Assembly: GCF_030463535.1 (NCBI RefSeq)
Contig: NC_132894.1
Location: 12,109,933 to 12,173,932 of the forward strand
Origin: Salminus brasiliensis
Lineage: Eukaryota > Chordata > Actinopteri > Characiformes > Bryconidae
DNA length: 64,000 nt
Reading direction: 5' to 3'
Made by a program: the position numbers and the translations under genes. Shown one piece after another: positions 1-11,388 of this stretch. Every line of letters starts with the position of its first letter. The first letter of the stretch is position 1. The notes under the pieces are model-generated. The model searched no databases and was not told the origin of the DNA. It worked only from the letters and a program-made list of their open reading frames with translations.

Positions 1-599
1 GTGTATCAGCCTTGCCGCTTTTTGAATGGCATAGACATTTAGAACGGGGTATATACAGTACAGTATACAGTACCCTGTATTTTTATACATATACAAACAG
101 TCTTAAAGGCACAGTAACAGAAATAGTTCTTTTTGTTCTAAGTAAAAAAAGAAAGGTTGGGAAAATGGTCGGGTACACTTCTGAATAATTCTGGTGCATA
201 AAACCATAGAAATGTGAAACCTGACTCTAGCCTTATCTTTAACCTTAACCTCAACCTAAAATCTAATCCTAACCTTAACACTGTTGAGTAGCAAAACAAA
301 ACAGTTCAAACAAATTGATTATCTGTGGATAATCTACAGGAGACTCTCTGAATAAAGTGTGACTACAAAGCCATTCAGAGTAATGTGAAACGGTGCCCTG
401 CTGAGAAAATTACCGACTCAGATTTTATTACAGTGGTGGTGATAGGAACCAGGAGTCACAATGTCTACAACGCCAATATAGCCATTTTATTTTCTAGCTA
501 AAGTGAACAATGAACCTACATCTTCTACTTTGGGGACTATTTTGCCTTATAACAACCTGTATGTATCTCTCTACCTCGTTATGATACCTTGCAGCATAG

Positions 600-600
<1 letters not shown>
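1..600. other. Intergenic, no gene seen
   Basis: AT-rich sequence without a credible exon. A degenerate CCTAA-like patch at about 229-285 (CTTTAACCTTAACCTCAACC and similar) resembles an old interstitial telomere-like or simple repeat. Confidence 0.5.
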
Positions 601-685
<85 letters not shown>

Positions 686-686
686 C
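601..686. repeat. (TA)n microsatellite
   Basis: Two TA tracts (about 54 and 25 bp) are separated by CTGTGT at 655-660. Short reading frames made of Ile-Tyr repeats across it are artefacts. Confidence 0.95.
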
Positions 687-1074
687 TTTTTAAAATAGTA
701 AATCTCTGTACAATAGCTGTTAGAGACATTAGAGACTCTTCAGATGTCTGGTTCATTTCTCTACATCGGCACATTCCATCCAATCACTCTGACTGATTTT
801 ATTTATGTCCTAAGGATTAATTATGCAAATATGTAAAAATTCTGAAGAATTCCCATTTAATTTGAAATCTGCACATGTGACAAGGGAGTACAGAGGCTTG
901 CTTTGTGTTGGGACCTATTCATACATATATATATATGCCCAGACTGCAGTAACTCAGGTCTAGACCCATAACTCACTCTAGCAGCTAAGGGTGACAGCGT
1001 GTAGATAAATAACAGTACAAGAATTGTCTGCACATTGACAGTCATGTGCAATCAATGAAGCCGCCGCACAACTC

Positions 1075-1420
1075 ACAGAGACTCATCTCTCCATTGCAGT
1101 GGTGGCAAAGGGCAGACGTCTGAGTCACAGGTTATATTTTTCCCCACCACCCCCTCTCTCATGAAGGCTTTATGAGGCCAATTACATCAGTTCTGGGGTT
1201 ACAGGAGTGGGTGGGGGGCAATGGTTTTGTAAATGAATGTCAGAATGCCCTCAACAAACAACTCCCACCCCCCCAAGCCCTCGCCCTATGGCTAAAGGGA
1301 GACCTCTTCTAGGACGGCGAGCACCTGAGCTGCAGTGTCAACATGCTGAATAGGAAAAGCAGGGTCAATTCACAGGTCAACAGGGTCTCCAGCAGGGTTG
1401 CAAGTGGGCTGACTCAGACA
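1075..1420. promoter_or_regulatory. Candidate conserved non-coding block
   Basis: Repeat-poor stretch of balanced composition within AT-rich DNA, containing GGCCAATTACATCAG and a GACGGCGAGCACCTGAGCTG segment. It has no open frame of note. The call rests only on texture. Confidence 0.2.
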
Positions 1421-1837
1421 GTACTTTAATATGTGATCGGATAGATCAGTTAGATACGTCTGATTTGTCATTTAAACTTTTATCTATAAGAGCTTTTAGA
1501 GCTTTAGTAGACTAGTTTAAGTTAGAACACCATGTTTTACAGTTCATTACAGCACAACTAGACTCAAAGACAAGCGTGTGTTGATGTAATATCATGCTGT
1601 ATTCATGTGAAAATGATGAGCACAGTTACTGTTAGGTCATTTTAAGGCATATCATAGAAATTACACAGTAAGTGGATCAAATCAGGTTTTTTTTGAAGGT
1701 GTGTAAACACAAAACTCCTGTAGCTTTAACTACTTAAGTATTCATTTTGCTTAAACTGTTTCAGACCTGTGCAGTGATTTCCTTGACCTCAGTTTTAAAA
1801 TGTGGTCCTAGATCAGATACATATCTAGATCAGATAC

Positions 1838-2216
1838 ATATCGCTGCTGTCCAATGAAATTCATGCACCTCCATTTCTGTTAGTTGTTAGATTTCTCCAT
1901 GGTTTGAACCCTGAAGCTGCTTTATACACTGTGTAAATAATTCTGAATGAATGGAACAATAGAAATGCACCACATTACTTGAAATAAACTCTTATTGTAC
2001 ATTAACCTCCAATTAAAGTTAACCCCTTGACACTCCAAGGCTTATTATATACTAAGGTGTATTACTCATTAACTACAAGGACTTCTGTACAAACTGGTGG
2101 GGCTGTTCTTTGGTATTAAGACTTTTGGCCCGTCAGCAGGGGTTAAGGATGTTTTTGCCCCTTTCCTGTAAAGTCACCATGTTGGAGATATATGTTTTTA
2201 TTGGATAGTGACAATA
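1838..2216 (-). mobile_element. MITE copy 1 (reverse), interrupted by a nested element
   Basis: Ends are CGCTGCTGTCCAATGAAAT (from 1842) and GGAGATATATGTTTTTATTG (2184-2203). These correspond in reverse to the ends of the copies at 6744-6990 and 38645-38899, and the internal GTAAATAATTCTGAATGAAT also matches in reverse. It is flanked on the left by a direct repeat of about 17 bp around AGATCAGATACATATC (1809-1841). The element is split by an insertion at 2023-2142. Confidence 0.7.
2019..2146. mobile_element. 120-bp TTAA-flanked MITE nested in MITE copy 1
   Basis: The insert 2023-2142 starts CCCCTTGACACTCC and ends GTCAGCAGGGG, and is flanked on both sides by TTAA (2019-2022, 2143-2146). Intact copies of the host MITE are continuous at this point (AAAGTTTAGAAGG sense), so TTAA is the duplicated target. 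TTAA duplication and CCC/GGG ends are the piggyBac-type signature. Related sequence is at 32294-32427 and, reversed, at 9295-9352. Confidence 0.7.
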
Positions 2217-2580
2217 TCTAGATCAGATATTCAGACTATTGAATCAGAATTGAAAACAAGGCTCATAACCTTTCATATCTGGTCATAGATTGGATACATA
2301 TCCAATACATGGACTTGCAAATATTGTAGAATCAATAGAGCAGAACTGTGTTTTTACATATCACATCACTGTGTGCACATAACAGTTAACCGTAGTGACT
2401 AATGATGACAAACTGAGTGAGTCCTTTCAGAGCAGGTGTCTGTTCACACAGTATTGTAAGGACGGCTTGCAAACACAAATGCAAGCCAGTGAGGCCAAAA
2501 GTTCTGATCAGAACTGAAGAATATAAGGCCTGTAAATATGAGCGTAGCCAAGAAGCACTGAGCTCCGTATCATGACTAGG

Positions 2581-2596
2581 CCAGCAGGGGGCAGTG
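2581..2596 (+). promoter_or_regulatory. CTCF-like motif
   Basis: CCAGCAGGGGGCAGTG fits the vertebrate CTCF core consensus at every informative position. It lies in a repeat-poor stretch (about 2480-3060). Occupancy is unknown. Confidence 0.45.
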
Positions 2597-3550
2597 TGAC
2601 TAATACATTAACTCACATCCCATCTGAGCTGTGTTGACATGCCCTTGTTTACATGCAGCCACAGCAGCATTAGATCAGTCAGCATTCAAATGCATCCACT
2701 GAAAGTCATTATTAAAAGCCCTGAAATGCCGTGTTAGCGCTGCTGCAAATGGGCTGTGCACGAGCTAATTTCCACCACCCCCCGCCATCACCTCCACCAC
2801 TACCAGCACCACACATACACACACAGCACACAGCAATCATCTGACAGGGCCGGACAATGTTTGAAAAATATATCTGTCATCATAACGGGCGACTTTGTGA
2901 AAAGCAGTCAGTTGGAAATGTATATAGGCCTGAGGAGAGATGTGGGTAAAGGGGAGAGAAGAGGCCACATCTGTTTTTTCTTTCCAGAAACGATCGCTAG
3001 CACACGCCAGCAACCACCGGGTGTGTAAAACAATCCTGGAGGGAGCAGGCATACCTTTTTAATAAAGCTTCAAACAGGGTCTTTCTAGAGCTGGGCAGCA
3101 GCAGAGGTTTCTTTGGAGTCAGTCGTGGGATGTATCATACCGACACGCACACACACAGGAAAGGAGTATGGGTTCACAAGGGATAAGAAAGTAGGCTTAG
3201 TCTTGGCATAATTGAGTCCCAGTATAAATGAGATAACCATTACACTCCTGTGATTCTGAATCCTCAAATCAGAAATGACACGATAGCGCAATATTGAGCG
3301 CAACACACCTGCATTTCATAAAAGCACAGCCCTTTTATAAACTTCTCGTATGGCTTTTTATGCTCATTTTCCATGAAAACGTTTGACTGGATTTGGGGGA
3401 TTATCTCAGTATAGGGTAACATAGATGCCTGTGTGTGTGTATGTGTGTTTTCATACATTTTCAGTCCAATGATGTAGTTCTACATCTACAATGCATCTTG
3501 GTAATTGATTTTTAAGGTTTATTTAGTTTTGTTTGGCAACTTTGGGAAAT
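2597..3550. other. Intergenic, repeat-poor
   Basis: No exon seen. The part at 2700-3060 has a more even composition (GCCGTGTTAGCGCTGCTGCA) and may be a non-coding regulatory block. Short CA/GT runs lie at about 3147-3160 and 3429-3449. Confidence 0.3.
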
Positions 3551-3848
3551 GCTAAACAGAAAATTGTCCAGTCAGTATTTGTTTTTCCTAACTGGGATCT
3601 TGGCAACTGGTACATACAGCCAAGTGAGCTCTCCCATTGGTCAGGACTTCCCTGGTAGAACCCAAAGCGTAACATGTCAGATTAACCACCAACACAATAA
3701 GGAACTGACAGAGGAATCAACCTCAAACCCCAATCATATTTAGATTTGCAGTGGGCGGAACCAGTATTTTCCTGGAAAAATGTAGGCGGTGGCCTTTAGG
3801 GTTCCACAGCAACATACAGGGTGAAATATACTTCATACAAACATCATA

Positions 3849-4125
3849 TCAAAGACCCCGTTTACACCTGGGCACTGCATGTGACTAGTATCTGGATTGT
3901 ATCCTGATAAGATTTTAGTCACATGCATTTACACTTAGGTAAATCAGACTGAAATCTGATGGTATGGTGTTTCGGTTATACTGGGAGGAGTTTAGGTTTT
4001 TGAGTGCATCTTGGGAAGATATGGATGCGTTTAGACTGCTATAACCTGTGTCTCAAACATGTCTCAGACCACGTCTCCTGCAGTATCTGCTTATGTATCC
4101 GGTTTAAATGCGCCTTGGGTGTGAT
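3849..4125. repeat. Dispersed DNA-element remnant
   Basis: Contains CCGTTTACACCTGGGCA, TAGTATCTGGAT and paired GCATGTGACTAG / TTTTAGTCACATGCATTTAC segments. Similar phrases (AGTATCTGGAT, TTACACTTG) recur at 43395-43570. It looks like one member of a non-autonomous DNA-element family common in fish. Ends are not resolved. Confidence 0.4.
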
Positions 4126-4704
4126 AACACTTGCATTTCTTTGATGTTGCTTGGCCTTATCCAGATATAATCATGATACTCAAGAAGCATGAAGAAGGTG
4201 GTGTAAACAGGGTCAAATATGTATTGACTTTTACAAGCGCACTCAAGCTTAACACTAACATATTATTAGAGTCCGATAGCAGGGCTAGCAGAAATTATCG
4301 TAATTGCACAGGCGGGTTTGAACTTTTTTGGCCTGTAGCTACAGTTTGATTCAAAACTTGTACTCAAGTGCAAATATTGTTACTTCATTGAAAGAATAAT
4401 ATAAGTACAAGTAAAAATGTAAAAATGTAATTGTTCAAAATTAATTTTAAAAATGAACGATAAAGCTCTAAAAGGAGAGGTGTTTAATCACAAAGCAGTA
4501 TGTATGTCCCCAACATAATCATTTGAAATGAATCATGACAATGATATGTAACTACAACTGATTAGACAACTATGTTATTAACTAAATGTTTACTGAATTA
4601 AGACATTTTTCATATTTCACAGATGTACTTATGTAGAGGCAAAAGCTTAAGCATAGAAAAACACACAGAACAATACAAATCCATCAGCATTTTTGAGCAT
4701 TTTA

Positions 4705-4785
4705 TAAGCTGTTTTATTGGCACCAAAAATAAGGACTTTAATTCCTTTATTTTCTTTAATGTTATTTTTGCTGTCATAAATAAAT
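4705..4785 (-). repeat. Dispersed repeat, partner of 8447-8508 in reverse
   Basis: GCTGTTTTATTGGCACCAAA followed by AGGACTTTAATTCC and TTATTTTTGCTGTCATAAA reads in reverse as the sequence at 8447-8508 (AATAAAAGTCCTTA, TGGTGCCAATAAAACAGC). Both flank A-rich or TTTA-rich tracts, so this may be a retroposon end. Confidence 0.55.
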
Positions 4786-5048
4786 AAATAAAGAAATAAA
4801 TAAAAAGCTTAGGAAATTAACCAAACAAACAGCGACACTTTGCTTGCTTTGCCTCCTAAGGCAGAATGTTCAAAGTGGACATTCAAAAGTACATGCGAAA
4901 GAATAAACAGTAAATAGTTAGTTACTACTCCCCTCTGTTTTTATACCATTTTTAAAAAGCCAGCTGCCTTTTTAATTGTGTAGATGTTTTGTTTTTTTTC
5001 ATTGAACCAATAGTAAAGTTCTTGCTATTTAGCTTGGAATAATGTAAT

Positions 5049-5100
5049 GTCGCTATGGATAAGAGCGGCTGCTAAATGCATACATGTAAATGTAAACGTA
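5049..5100 (+). mobile_element. Isolated SINE 3' tail
   Basis: GTCGCTATGGATAAGAGCGG followed by CTGCTAAATGCATACATGTAAATG is the same tail as the full SINE at 15625-15862, without the tRNA-like head. It is probably a 5'-truncated copy. Confidence 0.7.
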
Positions 5101-5462
5101 AGTATCCAGTTAGAAGAACACGTGTGCTTCACTTCTTCTTCTGTATGAATTTGTTCAGTTTCAGCTCGCCTTTAGAGTTACTTTAATGAAGAACTGATTA
5201 GATATGGAAACTGTAAATCTGGCCTTCATCGAGGAGAGCTTTGAAAAAATGGTTAGGCTAACACTCACACCCACACATTCCCAATGTTTATTTCTATTTA
5301 TTCCAGCGTATTTTGTGTTAGGGTTTGTGCTTAATGATTAGATAAATAGCTTTACATCATTTTTACTTTTCTCAGATGCCTGAAACCTTTGCACAGTACT
5401 GTATATACATGTGTAACCCAACATCCTGACACTGTATAAAAACAAGTGCCTGCCTTTGTTTG

Positions 5463-5490
5463 AGTGTGTGTGTGTGTGTGTGTGTGTGTA
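5463..5490. repeat. (GT)n microsatellite
   Basis: About 14 uninterrupted GT units. Confidence 0.9.
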
Positions 5491-5609
5491 GCCTACACAT
5501 GTGCATTAGCCTGTCCATACAGCCTTTCAAAAGGCGGCTGTAACTGAAGAAACCTTTGGCCTCTTGTTCCTTGTAGCACTGAGTGTCACTGACAGAAAGC
5601 ACAGCACTT

Positions 5610-6300
5610 AAAGTGGCTGCAGAAGTGAAGGCAGCCCGTCTCTAATGCAGTGTGTGAAGGTCACAAAGTCCCTTTATGATGCCCTGATATAAACTTTAAA
5701 TACGTATTGGCACCAATGTAGTGGAAAACCTGGGGCTGCCTTACAGGCCAGCTACTTTGACTCGGAATCATGGCGTCCATCTAACTTGAGCTACTATAAC
5801 GGTGCAAATAACCAGGAACAAGGTCTGCGTGCCTAGCAGATGCATTAGGACTGGAAGCCATAATACGGCACGTTAAAATCCCCAAAATTATTACAGTGAT
5901 TAAACAGGAATATGGTGCAGTTAGTAAAACGTGAGCTTGTACAGGCGTACTTAATTGAACGCTAAAAGTGGGTTACACATACCCACACACACACATAGTA
6001 CACACACGTACAGAAACCCAGACAAACAGCTGGCTGTGAGCAAGATTTTGCGAGCGGATTAGGAACGAATGGCAGCAACTGCAGTTCTTCAGTAGGCATT
6101 ATGTTCGACACAGTGCTTAAGGACAGTCTCTCAGTGTACTTATGCTTTTGAGTTTGCGATCGGGTCACCAGCCCAAAGCCTCCGTAATCAATTCCATCTG
6201 TTCAACTTCTATTTAACATAATTAAAGCATTTACAGAGGCTTAAGAGCGAATATGGGACGGTAATTGTTTAATCAATGGGTGAAATGCTTCCAGTGCCAA
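5610..6300. promoter_or_regulatory. Candidate conserved non-coding block
   Basis: About 700 bp without interspersed repeats apart from a small CA tract near 5980-6010. It includes GCCAGCTACTTTGACTCGG, CAAAATTATTACAGTGATTAA and GTACTTAATTGAACG (homeodomain-like cores). It has no coding signal. Inferred from texture only. Confidence 0.25.
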
Positions 6301-6337
6301 CGCTGTTTCTTGGTCATCAGGGTCTACCGCTTGCAGA

Positions 6338-6364
6338 TGTGTGTGTGTGTGTGTGTGTGTGTGT
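6338..6364. repeat. (TG)n microsatellite
   Basis: About 13 TG units. Flanking sequence to about 6540 is repeat-free and of mixed composition. Confidence 0.9.
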
Positions 6365-6607
6365 TAAATGAACAGCAGGCCTTGCCTTCAGGCCTACCTG
6401 TAGCTTCACTGCAGGCTTTGCTGATCTTTGTTATGCACCCCCCCTGTGGAGGCCAAGCGGTACTGCAAACCAACCTCACACACGGAAAGGAACAGCTCAG
6501 TCTGAAAGACAATGAAAAGGAACAGCCAGCAGTCAGCATTGTGTAAGTGGCATCACGCTACTATGCAGGTACTCACTGTATTTTGACAAGCTATTCTTGG
6601 GAGGGTT

Positions 6608-6725
6608 TCTTTAAAATGTATTGTTACAGATTACTGATTACCTGTCTAAGACTGTAACTGTAACAGAGGATGAGTAAATGAAAGTAATGTAATCTGATTA
6701 CTTTCCAGTGATTTTTAATTACTTG
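6608..6725. repeat. Low-complexity dispersed repeat (TAATCTGATTACT type)
   Basis: GTTACAGATTACTGATTACC, GTAACTGTAACAG and GTAATCTGATTACTTTCC form the imperfectly palindromic, ATTAC-rich repeat familiar in fish genomes. It lies immediately left of a MITE copy. Confidence 0.45.
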
Positions 6726-6743
6726 TTCTTTTAAAAACATATA

Positions 6744-6990
6744 CTGTCGCTGTCCAATGAAAAACATGTATCTCCAAAATGATGACTTTAAAGGAGAAAG
6801 CAAAAACCTTCTAAACTTTCAATGGAAGTCAATGTTAAAGATTACATTCCAAGACATTTTGGAGCATTTCTATTGGTCCATTCAACCAGAATTATTCACA
6901 CAGTATACAGAGCAGCTACAGGGTTCAAATGATAAGCAAATCTAAAAACGGACAAAAATGGACATTTTTTTTATTGGACAGCAGCAATAT
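6744..6990 (+). mobile_element. MITE copy 2 (about 247 bp)
   Basis: Starts CTGTCGCTGTCCAATGAAAA and ends TTTATTGGACAGCAGCAATA. These ends are inverted repeats of each other (TGTCCAATGAAAA / TTTATTGGACA). The interior shares long segments with 38645-38899 (CAATGGAAGTCAATGT, GGAGCATTTCTATT). There is no coding capacity. Confidence 0.75.
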
Positions 6991-7119
6991 TCAAATTCCA
7001 AAGAAAAATGTATAGTCTGACCATACAGTCTCATATCTACACCAAAAATATCATACTTGTGAGTTTTGTCACCAAACATGTGTCCTCATAAAACAAAGCT
7101 CCTGTCTCATACTCTCAAA

Positions 7120-7190
7120 ACTTAAGGGTTCTTTGAGTGATACCGTAGAAGAACCAATTTTGGTTCCTTAAAGAACATTAAAAAAAAGTT
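7120..7190. repeat. GGTTCTT/AAGAACC-type repeat
   Basis: GGGTTCTTTGAGTGATACCG, TAGAAGAACC and TTGGTTCCTTAAAGAAC are one member of the family amplified at 41925-42500. Confidence 0.5.
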
Positions 7191-7507
7191 AAGGACCTTT
7201 CACACAAGTCTCACTTTTACGGATGAAAAAACTGATGGACTGCAACGCTTTCACTCATGCATGCTCTATTTTCTGCATTTTCCGAAGCGTTAAAATCAGG
7301 CTGACCAATCAGAGCTCTGTTGTCATGGTTGCAGACCAAACAAATGAGCATCAAAACAGTGGCGGAACAGCTCATCCTGTTCATAGCAGAACACATGTTT
7401 GGACAGGACTGCAAAATTTTGGGCTTCTATTCTACAAAAATGGGTAGACGTGACTGATGTTATCTAGATCCAGAAGCTATATTGAAATATTATGAAATTA
7501 TATTAAA

Positions 7508-7535
7508 TAAATATATATATATATATATATATATA
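7508..7535. repeat. (TA)n microsatellite
   Basis: About 14 TA units. The following 7536-8080 is ordinary AT-rich intergenic DNA with nothing recognisable. Confidence 0.9.
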
Positions 7536-8084
7536 GGTACACATTTATGTCTCTGACAGGCTAACCTAGTGCAGAAAACGATGAATCCTCATCAGCATTC
7601 AAGTTCCAGTTAGCTCTGTTAGCTCATTAGCTGGAAGCAGCCTCCGTTACTTATTATTAGCCTCCTAATCCTAAACACCAGCTCTATCATCCAAAAAGTA
7701 AACCTCCAACTCCACTCTTTTTCCTAAAGTCATTGTTGCTGTTGCTTTGTCCTTTACAGCCTAACCAGATATCCGACGGTTATCTCTTGTGGTTCCTCAT
7801 TTTATCAAAATTAGTCAGAATTTAAATCCCTAGAATGAGCAGCATTTAAATATTTTTCATGTATTATTCATTCAAAAAAATACAGAACCAAATTTGATCA
7901 GATACAAAGACAGCAGAAACATACCAGAGACATTTCATTCATTTTAAATGATCAACAAGTCCCATGCTAATGCTAATCCCCATGCAGTTTAGCTTTCATG
8001 GCTAACTGAACTGCAACAGCCAGGCTGGAGCGGTCCACTAAGGGTTAACGTGTCTCATTCCTTCACAGCAGAGATTCAGGGACT

Positions 8085-8300
8085 ATGTGTACCCTATGTG
8101 TTGGCATGGTGTGTGTGCATTATGTGTGCAATCTAATTACCATCTGATTCCGGCTGCTCGCACCAATTATATTAGGCCCCCTCATATTGGCAGAGACCGA
8201 GAAGGAATGGAGGCAGCAATACATTAGACAGCCTCGGTCACCGTCCAAGAGGACAAGGGCCAAAGGCAGAGGGGATCCACTTTTAACATTCTGCCTTTGG
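8085..8300. promoter_or_regulatory. Candidate conserved non-coding block
   Basis: Repeat-free block with GTGCAATCTAATTACCATC, TCGCACCAATTATATTAGG and CAATACATTAGACAGCC. Homeodomain-like TAATTA or ATTA cores are spaced by mixed-composition DNA. Small open frames occur on both strands with no recognisable protein. Confidence 0.3.
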
Positions 8301-8358
8301 AGAAAAGGTAAAATGACGCTGTTTGTTTGGTTCATTTTCCAGGCTTTAACAGGCTTTA

Positions 8359-8404
8359 CTTATTTATTTATTTATTTGTTTGTTTGTTTGTTTGTTTATT
8401 TATT
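8359..8404. repeat. (TTTA)n/(TTTG)n microsatellite
   Basis: Runs of TTTA, then TTTG, then TTTA directly precede the dispersed repeat at 8447. Confidence 0.9.
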
Positions 8405-8446
8405 GTACAAAATTAGAGGCTTAACAAGAAGATGCCAAAATGAAAC

Positions 8447-8508
8447 AACAGCAAAAATAACAAAGGAATAAAAGTCCTTATATTTGGTGCCAATAAAACA
8501 GCTAATAA
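8447..8508 (+). repeat. Dispersed repeat, partner of 4705-4785
   Basis: ACAGCAAAAATAACAAAGG and TGGTGCCAATAAAACAGC match the reverse complement of 4705-4785. Confidence 0.55.
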
Positions 8509-8725
8509 GCCAGGGCTGAAACAGGACAAGATGGAAATGGGCATTTAAAAAAAGTTAAATAATAAAACTAATAAACATACATTTCTATGATAATAAAAGG
8601 GTCAGAACTAAAACAGGACAATAGCAGCATGGATATTTAGTTAAATGATAAAAGTCTTAAATGAAAGTTTCTGTGATAATAAAAGCTGGTGCAAAAATGG
8701 TACTGCAGCAAAATGACCATTAGGT
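8505..8725. repeat. Degenerate tandem repeat, three units of roughly 80-100 bp
   Basis: The phrases AAACAGGACAAGATGG / AAACAGGACAATAGCAG and TTTCTATGATAATAAAAG / TTTCTGTGATAATAAAAG recur in the same order with GGCATTTA / GGATATTTA between them. This gives about three diverged units. Confidence 0.5.
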
Positions 8726-9294
8726 GACTGAATGGCTCACACATACGCATTGTTAGCTTAATTGTCATGTCTACATTTCCACAGTGTTTTGAATTTATGG
8801 TACACTACAGTGGGCTACATAGAGAGAATGCTGATACTATTAAGTATGCTAGGCCAAACAAGGCAAACGAGTATCTGCATTGACTCTGTTTTGTTCAGGC
8901 ATGTTATACTAATGTGCATGTCATCTTCTACTGATCACCATATAGCTCTGGAATCTTAATCTTAAAGATTTTTTAGCTATACTAAAACATGTCTTAAATT
9001 AACTTCAGATGTGAAATATATTTTATTGTAAACAACTAAACACCAAAAGCATTTTTTATGTTTTAAAAATTAATATTTGGTTTTCTGTCCTTTACTCTTT
9101 AAGACTTGTCTGCTCCAATAAAATGATAAAAAAGTTTTCTGTAAAATACGCATAATGTATTATTTAATTTCATATCTATACAACTTTTGCATATTTCTGA
9201 ACAATAGATTACCGTCCTCAACATTACCATCATTCCTGTAACAGCCTGTGAGATTATCTCTACATTCAGTGCTCCAGACCAGGTGGGGTCTCTC

Positions 9295-9352
9295 AGTTTG
9301 TACAGAAGTAATATTCCTTTGTGTGAAATGAGCCTTTCTGTGAAGGGGTTAA
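9295..9352 (-). mobile_element. Fragment of the TTAA MITE, reversed
   Basis: CAGTTTGTACAGAAGTAAT ... GTGAAGGGGTTAA is the reverse complement of the left half of the element at 2023-2142 (TTAACCCCTTGAC ... ACTTCTGTACAAACTG), ending at the same TTAA. Confidence 0.5.
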
Positions 9353-9769
9353 ATGTAAAGGGTTAATCACTATTTATTGATTGGTCTCAATGAAGATTTT
9401 TGGGCCTTGGATTTGACCCCCTTTACAAGCAGCCTTAACTCAGTTTTGACTAGTAATTGTCTTTGACTTGTCATGGACTCAACATTAACCCCCATAACTT
9501 CCAAAAGTACATACACTGAAAGGTCTACTGGCGTATTTTACTGCCATATTCATGTGGCAATTCAATTTAATGCATTGCAGCCATTAGCAAGCAGGTATCT
9601 AGGGATTTTACAGTTAATCTGACATCCAGTGTGTTATCACTGTTCACAAAGCAGCCTTTCTGATGTAAATTATACCCAGTCTTAGCTGAGAAACTAACTG
9701 CAAATACCGCTCTAGCCAATTTTCCCTACCTGAATCCTATCTTTGACCAGCATATTAACAACATCAGTC
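9353..9769. other. Intergenic, nothing recognised
   Basis: AT-rich DNA with no repeat, exon or motif that I can support. Confidence 0.4.
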
Positions 9770-10240
9770 TCAGGTTAGCTGAAAGGGATGCCATTTAGCA
9801 GCTGCCAACAAACAGGCCTGCCAAACATCTATCAGAGCTTTTCTTGCACACAAACGGGTCAGAGAAACGAAATGAGAGGTGTTGTCAGCACGGCTTGAGA
9901 AGACAGAGAGGAGTCCCGCGCTCGGCATTTTGGAATTACAGGCTAGCGGAGGTGGCTCTGATGTATGAAATGGACGGACAAGGCTTTTACAGAGGAAAAT
10001 GGGGCCCATTAATGTAAATGGAAGACCATCCAGGCCTGTAACACAAACCCGGAGCAGAACTCTGTGTTTCCACTGCCTGCTGTGAGAGCAATTATGGTGG
10101 GATACACAAATGTACTGTAATGGATAAAACTAATCGGTGCCCTCAAATTCTCGGGGAGTAATCCATTTGCGGAGGGAGGTGTCCACTCAGAGGGTACTGC
10201 AAAAAGGCGACCACCGGCTCAAGCCTGGTATAATCGCATT
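9770..10240. promoter_or_regulatory. Candidate conserved non-coding block
   Basis: About 470 bp, repeat-free and GC-richer than its flanks, with GGCATTTTGGAATTACAGG, GAGAGCAATTATGGTGGG, GATAAAACTAATCGGTGCCC and GAGTAATCCATTTGCGG. The texture and ATTA cores are typical of deeply conserved enhancers. Confidence 0.35.
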
Positions 10241-11388
10241 ATCAGAAGTTTATATAGTTAACCGAGCACGTTTGTTATTTGCGTAACTGCCCACGCAATT
10301 TCCATATCAGCAATGATGTAGCAACCTGGTATGTCTGTGATATTATGACGTTGAAGGGAAACTCTTATACTTTTACATTTATACATACATATACATATAT
10401 ATACATATATACTTTAAAACTTTTATACCTTAATGTGACAAGGTTTTATTCCAAGAGATTTTGGACCAATTCTATTGATTCATTTATTGTGACATATTTA
10501 AATAATAGACTGTTTTCTTACAATAAAAAATCAGAATTTATGAAACCAAACTGAAAGCAATTGCTTTTGATTGATGATTAGCTTCACATGATTGATTTTA
10601 AATGTAACCATGTCATCAGTGTATGAAAAATCTTTATGACAGCAGAAATACAGTAAAAAGCTGTGGACACCATGGACTTTCTATAGGTTTTCATATTTCA
10701 TCATTTTTGTGTCAAGAGTAGCTACATAGAATATAAAAATAATTCCCTTTACCATGTATATAATAAGGGCTTAAACAAATGGCAAACAATTTATGAAGTA
10801 AGTAAGCAATGTTTATAGTGCAAACTGCATCATAGCAAAAACACAACTTCTAACTTTGACCGTGGTTATTTACTATAGTAATTACTATACAGTTACCAAT
10901 ACACATATTTAACAGCTGAAGTACATTTCAAACATTCTAATCTTTAAAACACAGCTTTTGAACTTTACTTTACAGAATGAAAGAAAGTGTTTAAGTGCAG
11001 TTCTACCCCAGAAAGATCTGTATTTTTCAACATCATTTAGCGTGTCCAGAAAGTCCAGGTGAGTGTGTATGTAGAGAGAGGGAGAAAGAGAGAGAGTTGT
11101 TGGACTAGCTATCTTTACATTTGATGTGGTTGAACACAATTCTCTTCCCTGTCTCTCCTCTAATCTTGTAATGGTGAGTTAGCCCTCAGAGTTAGAGTCA
11201 AGTGGACATGAGAACAGTCCTGTGGTCGTTGTGCAGTGAGCGTGTGTGTGCTCTCTGGTACTAGCCTACTCTACTCTACTAGCAACGCTTTAGTGCCAAG
11301 CGTTTAGCGTTACGGACAGCCAGAACTCCCTTGCGAAAGGGTCAATAATGAGACTGTATTTTATTGGATTAAATAGAAAAGTGTCAAA
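10241..11388. other. Intergenic, AT-rich
   Basis: No exon seen. It holds a short CATATA run (10381-10412) and a GAGAGA tract near 11073-11096. Confidence 0.4.

Noticed and set aside
503..796. Open frames of Ile-Tyr repeats on both strands
   Set aside because: They translate a (TA)n microsatellite and have no other coding signal.
1809..1841. Direct repeat as a possible CRISPR or satellite seed
   Set aside because: Only two copies of about 17 bp, no spacers, eukaryotic context; best seen as flank of a MITE.
2756..3052. Overlapping frames of 71-90 codons on both strands
   Set aside because: No recognisable protein, no splice context, and a His/Pro-rich start from CCACCAC simple sequence.
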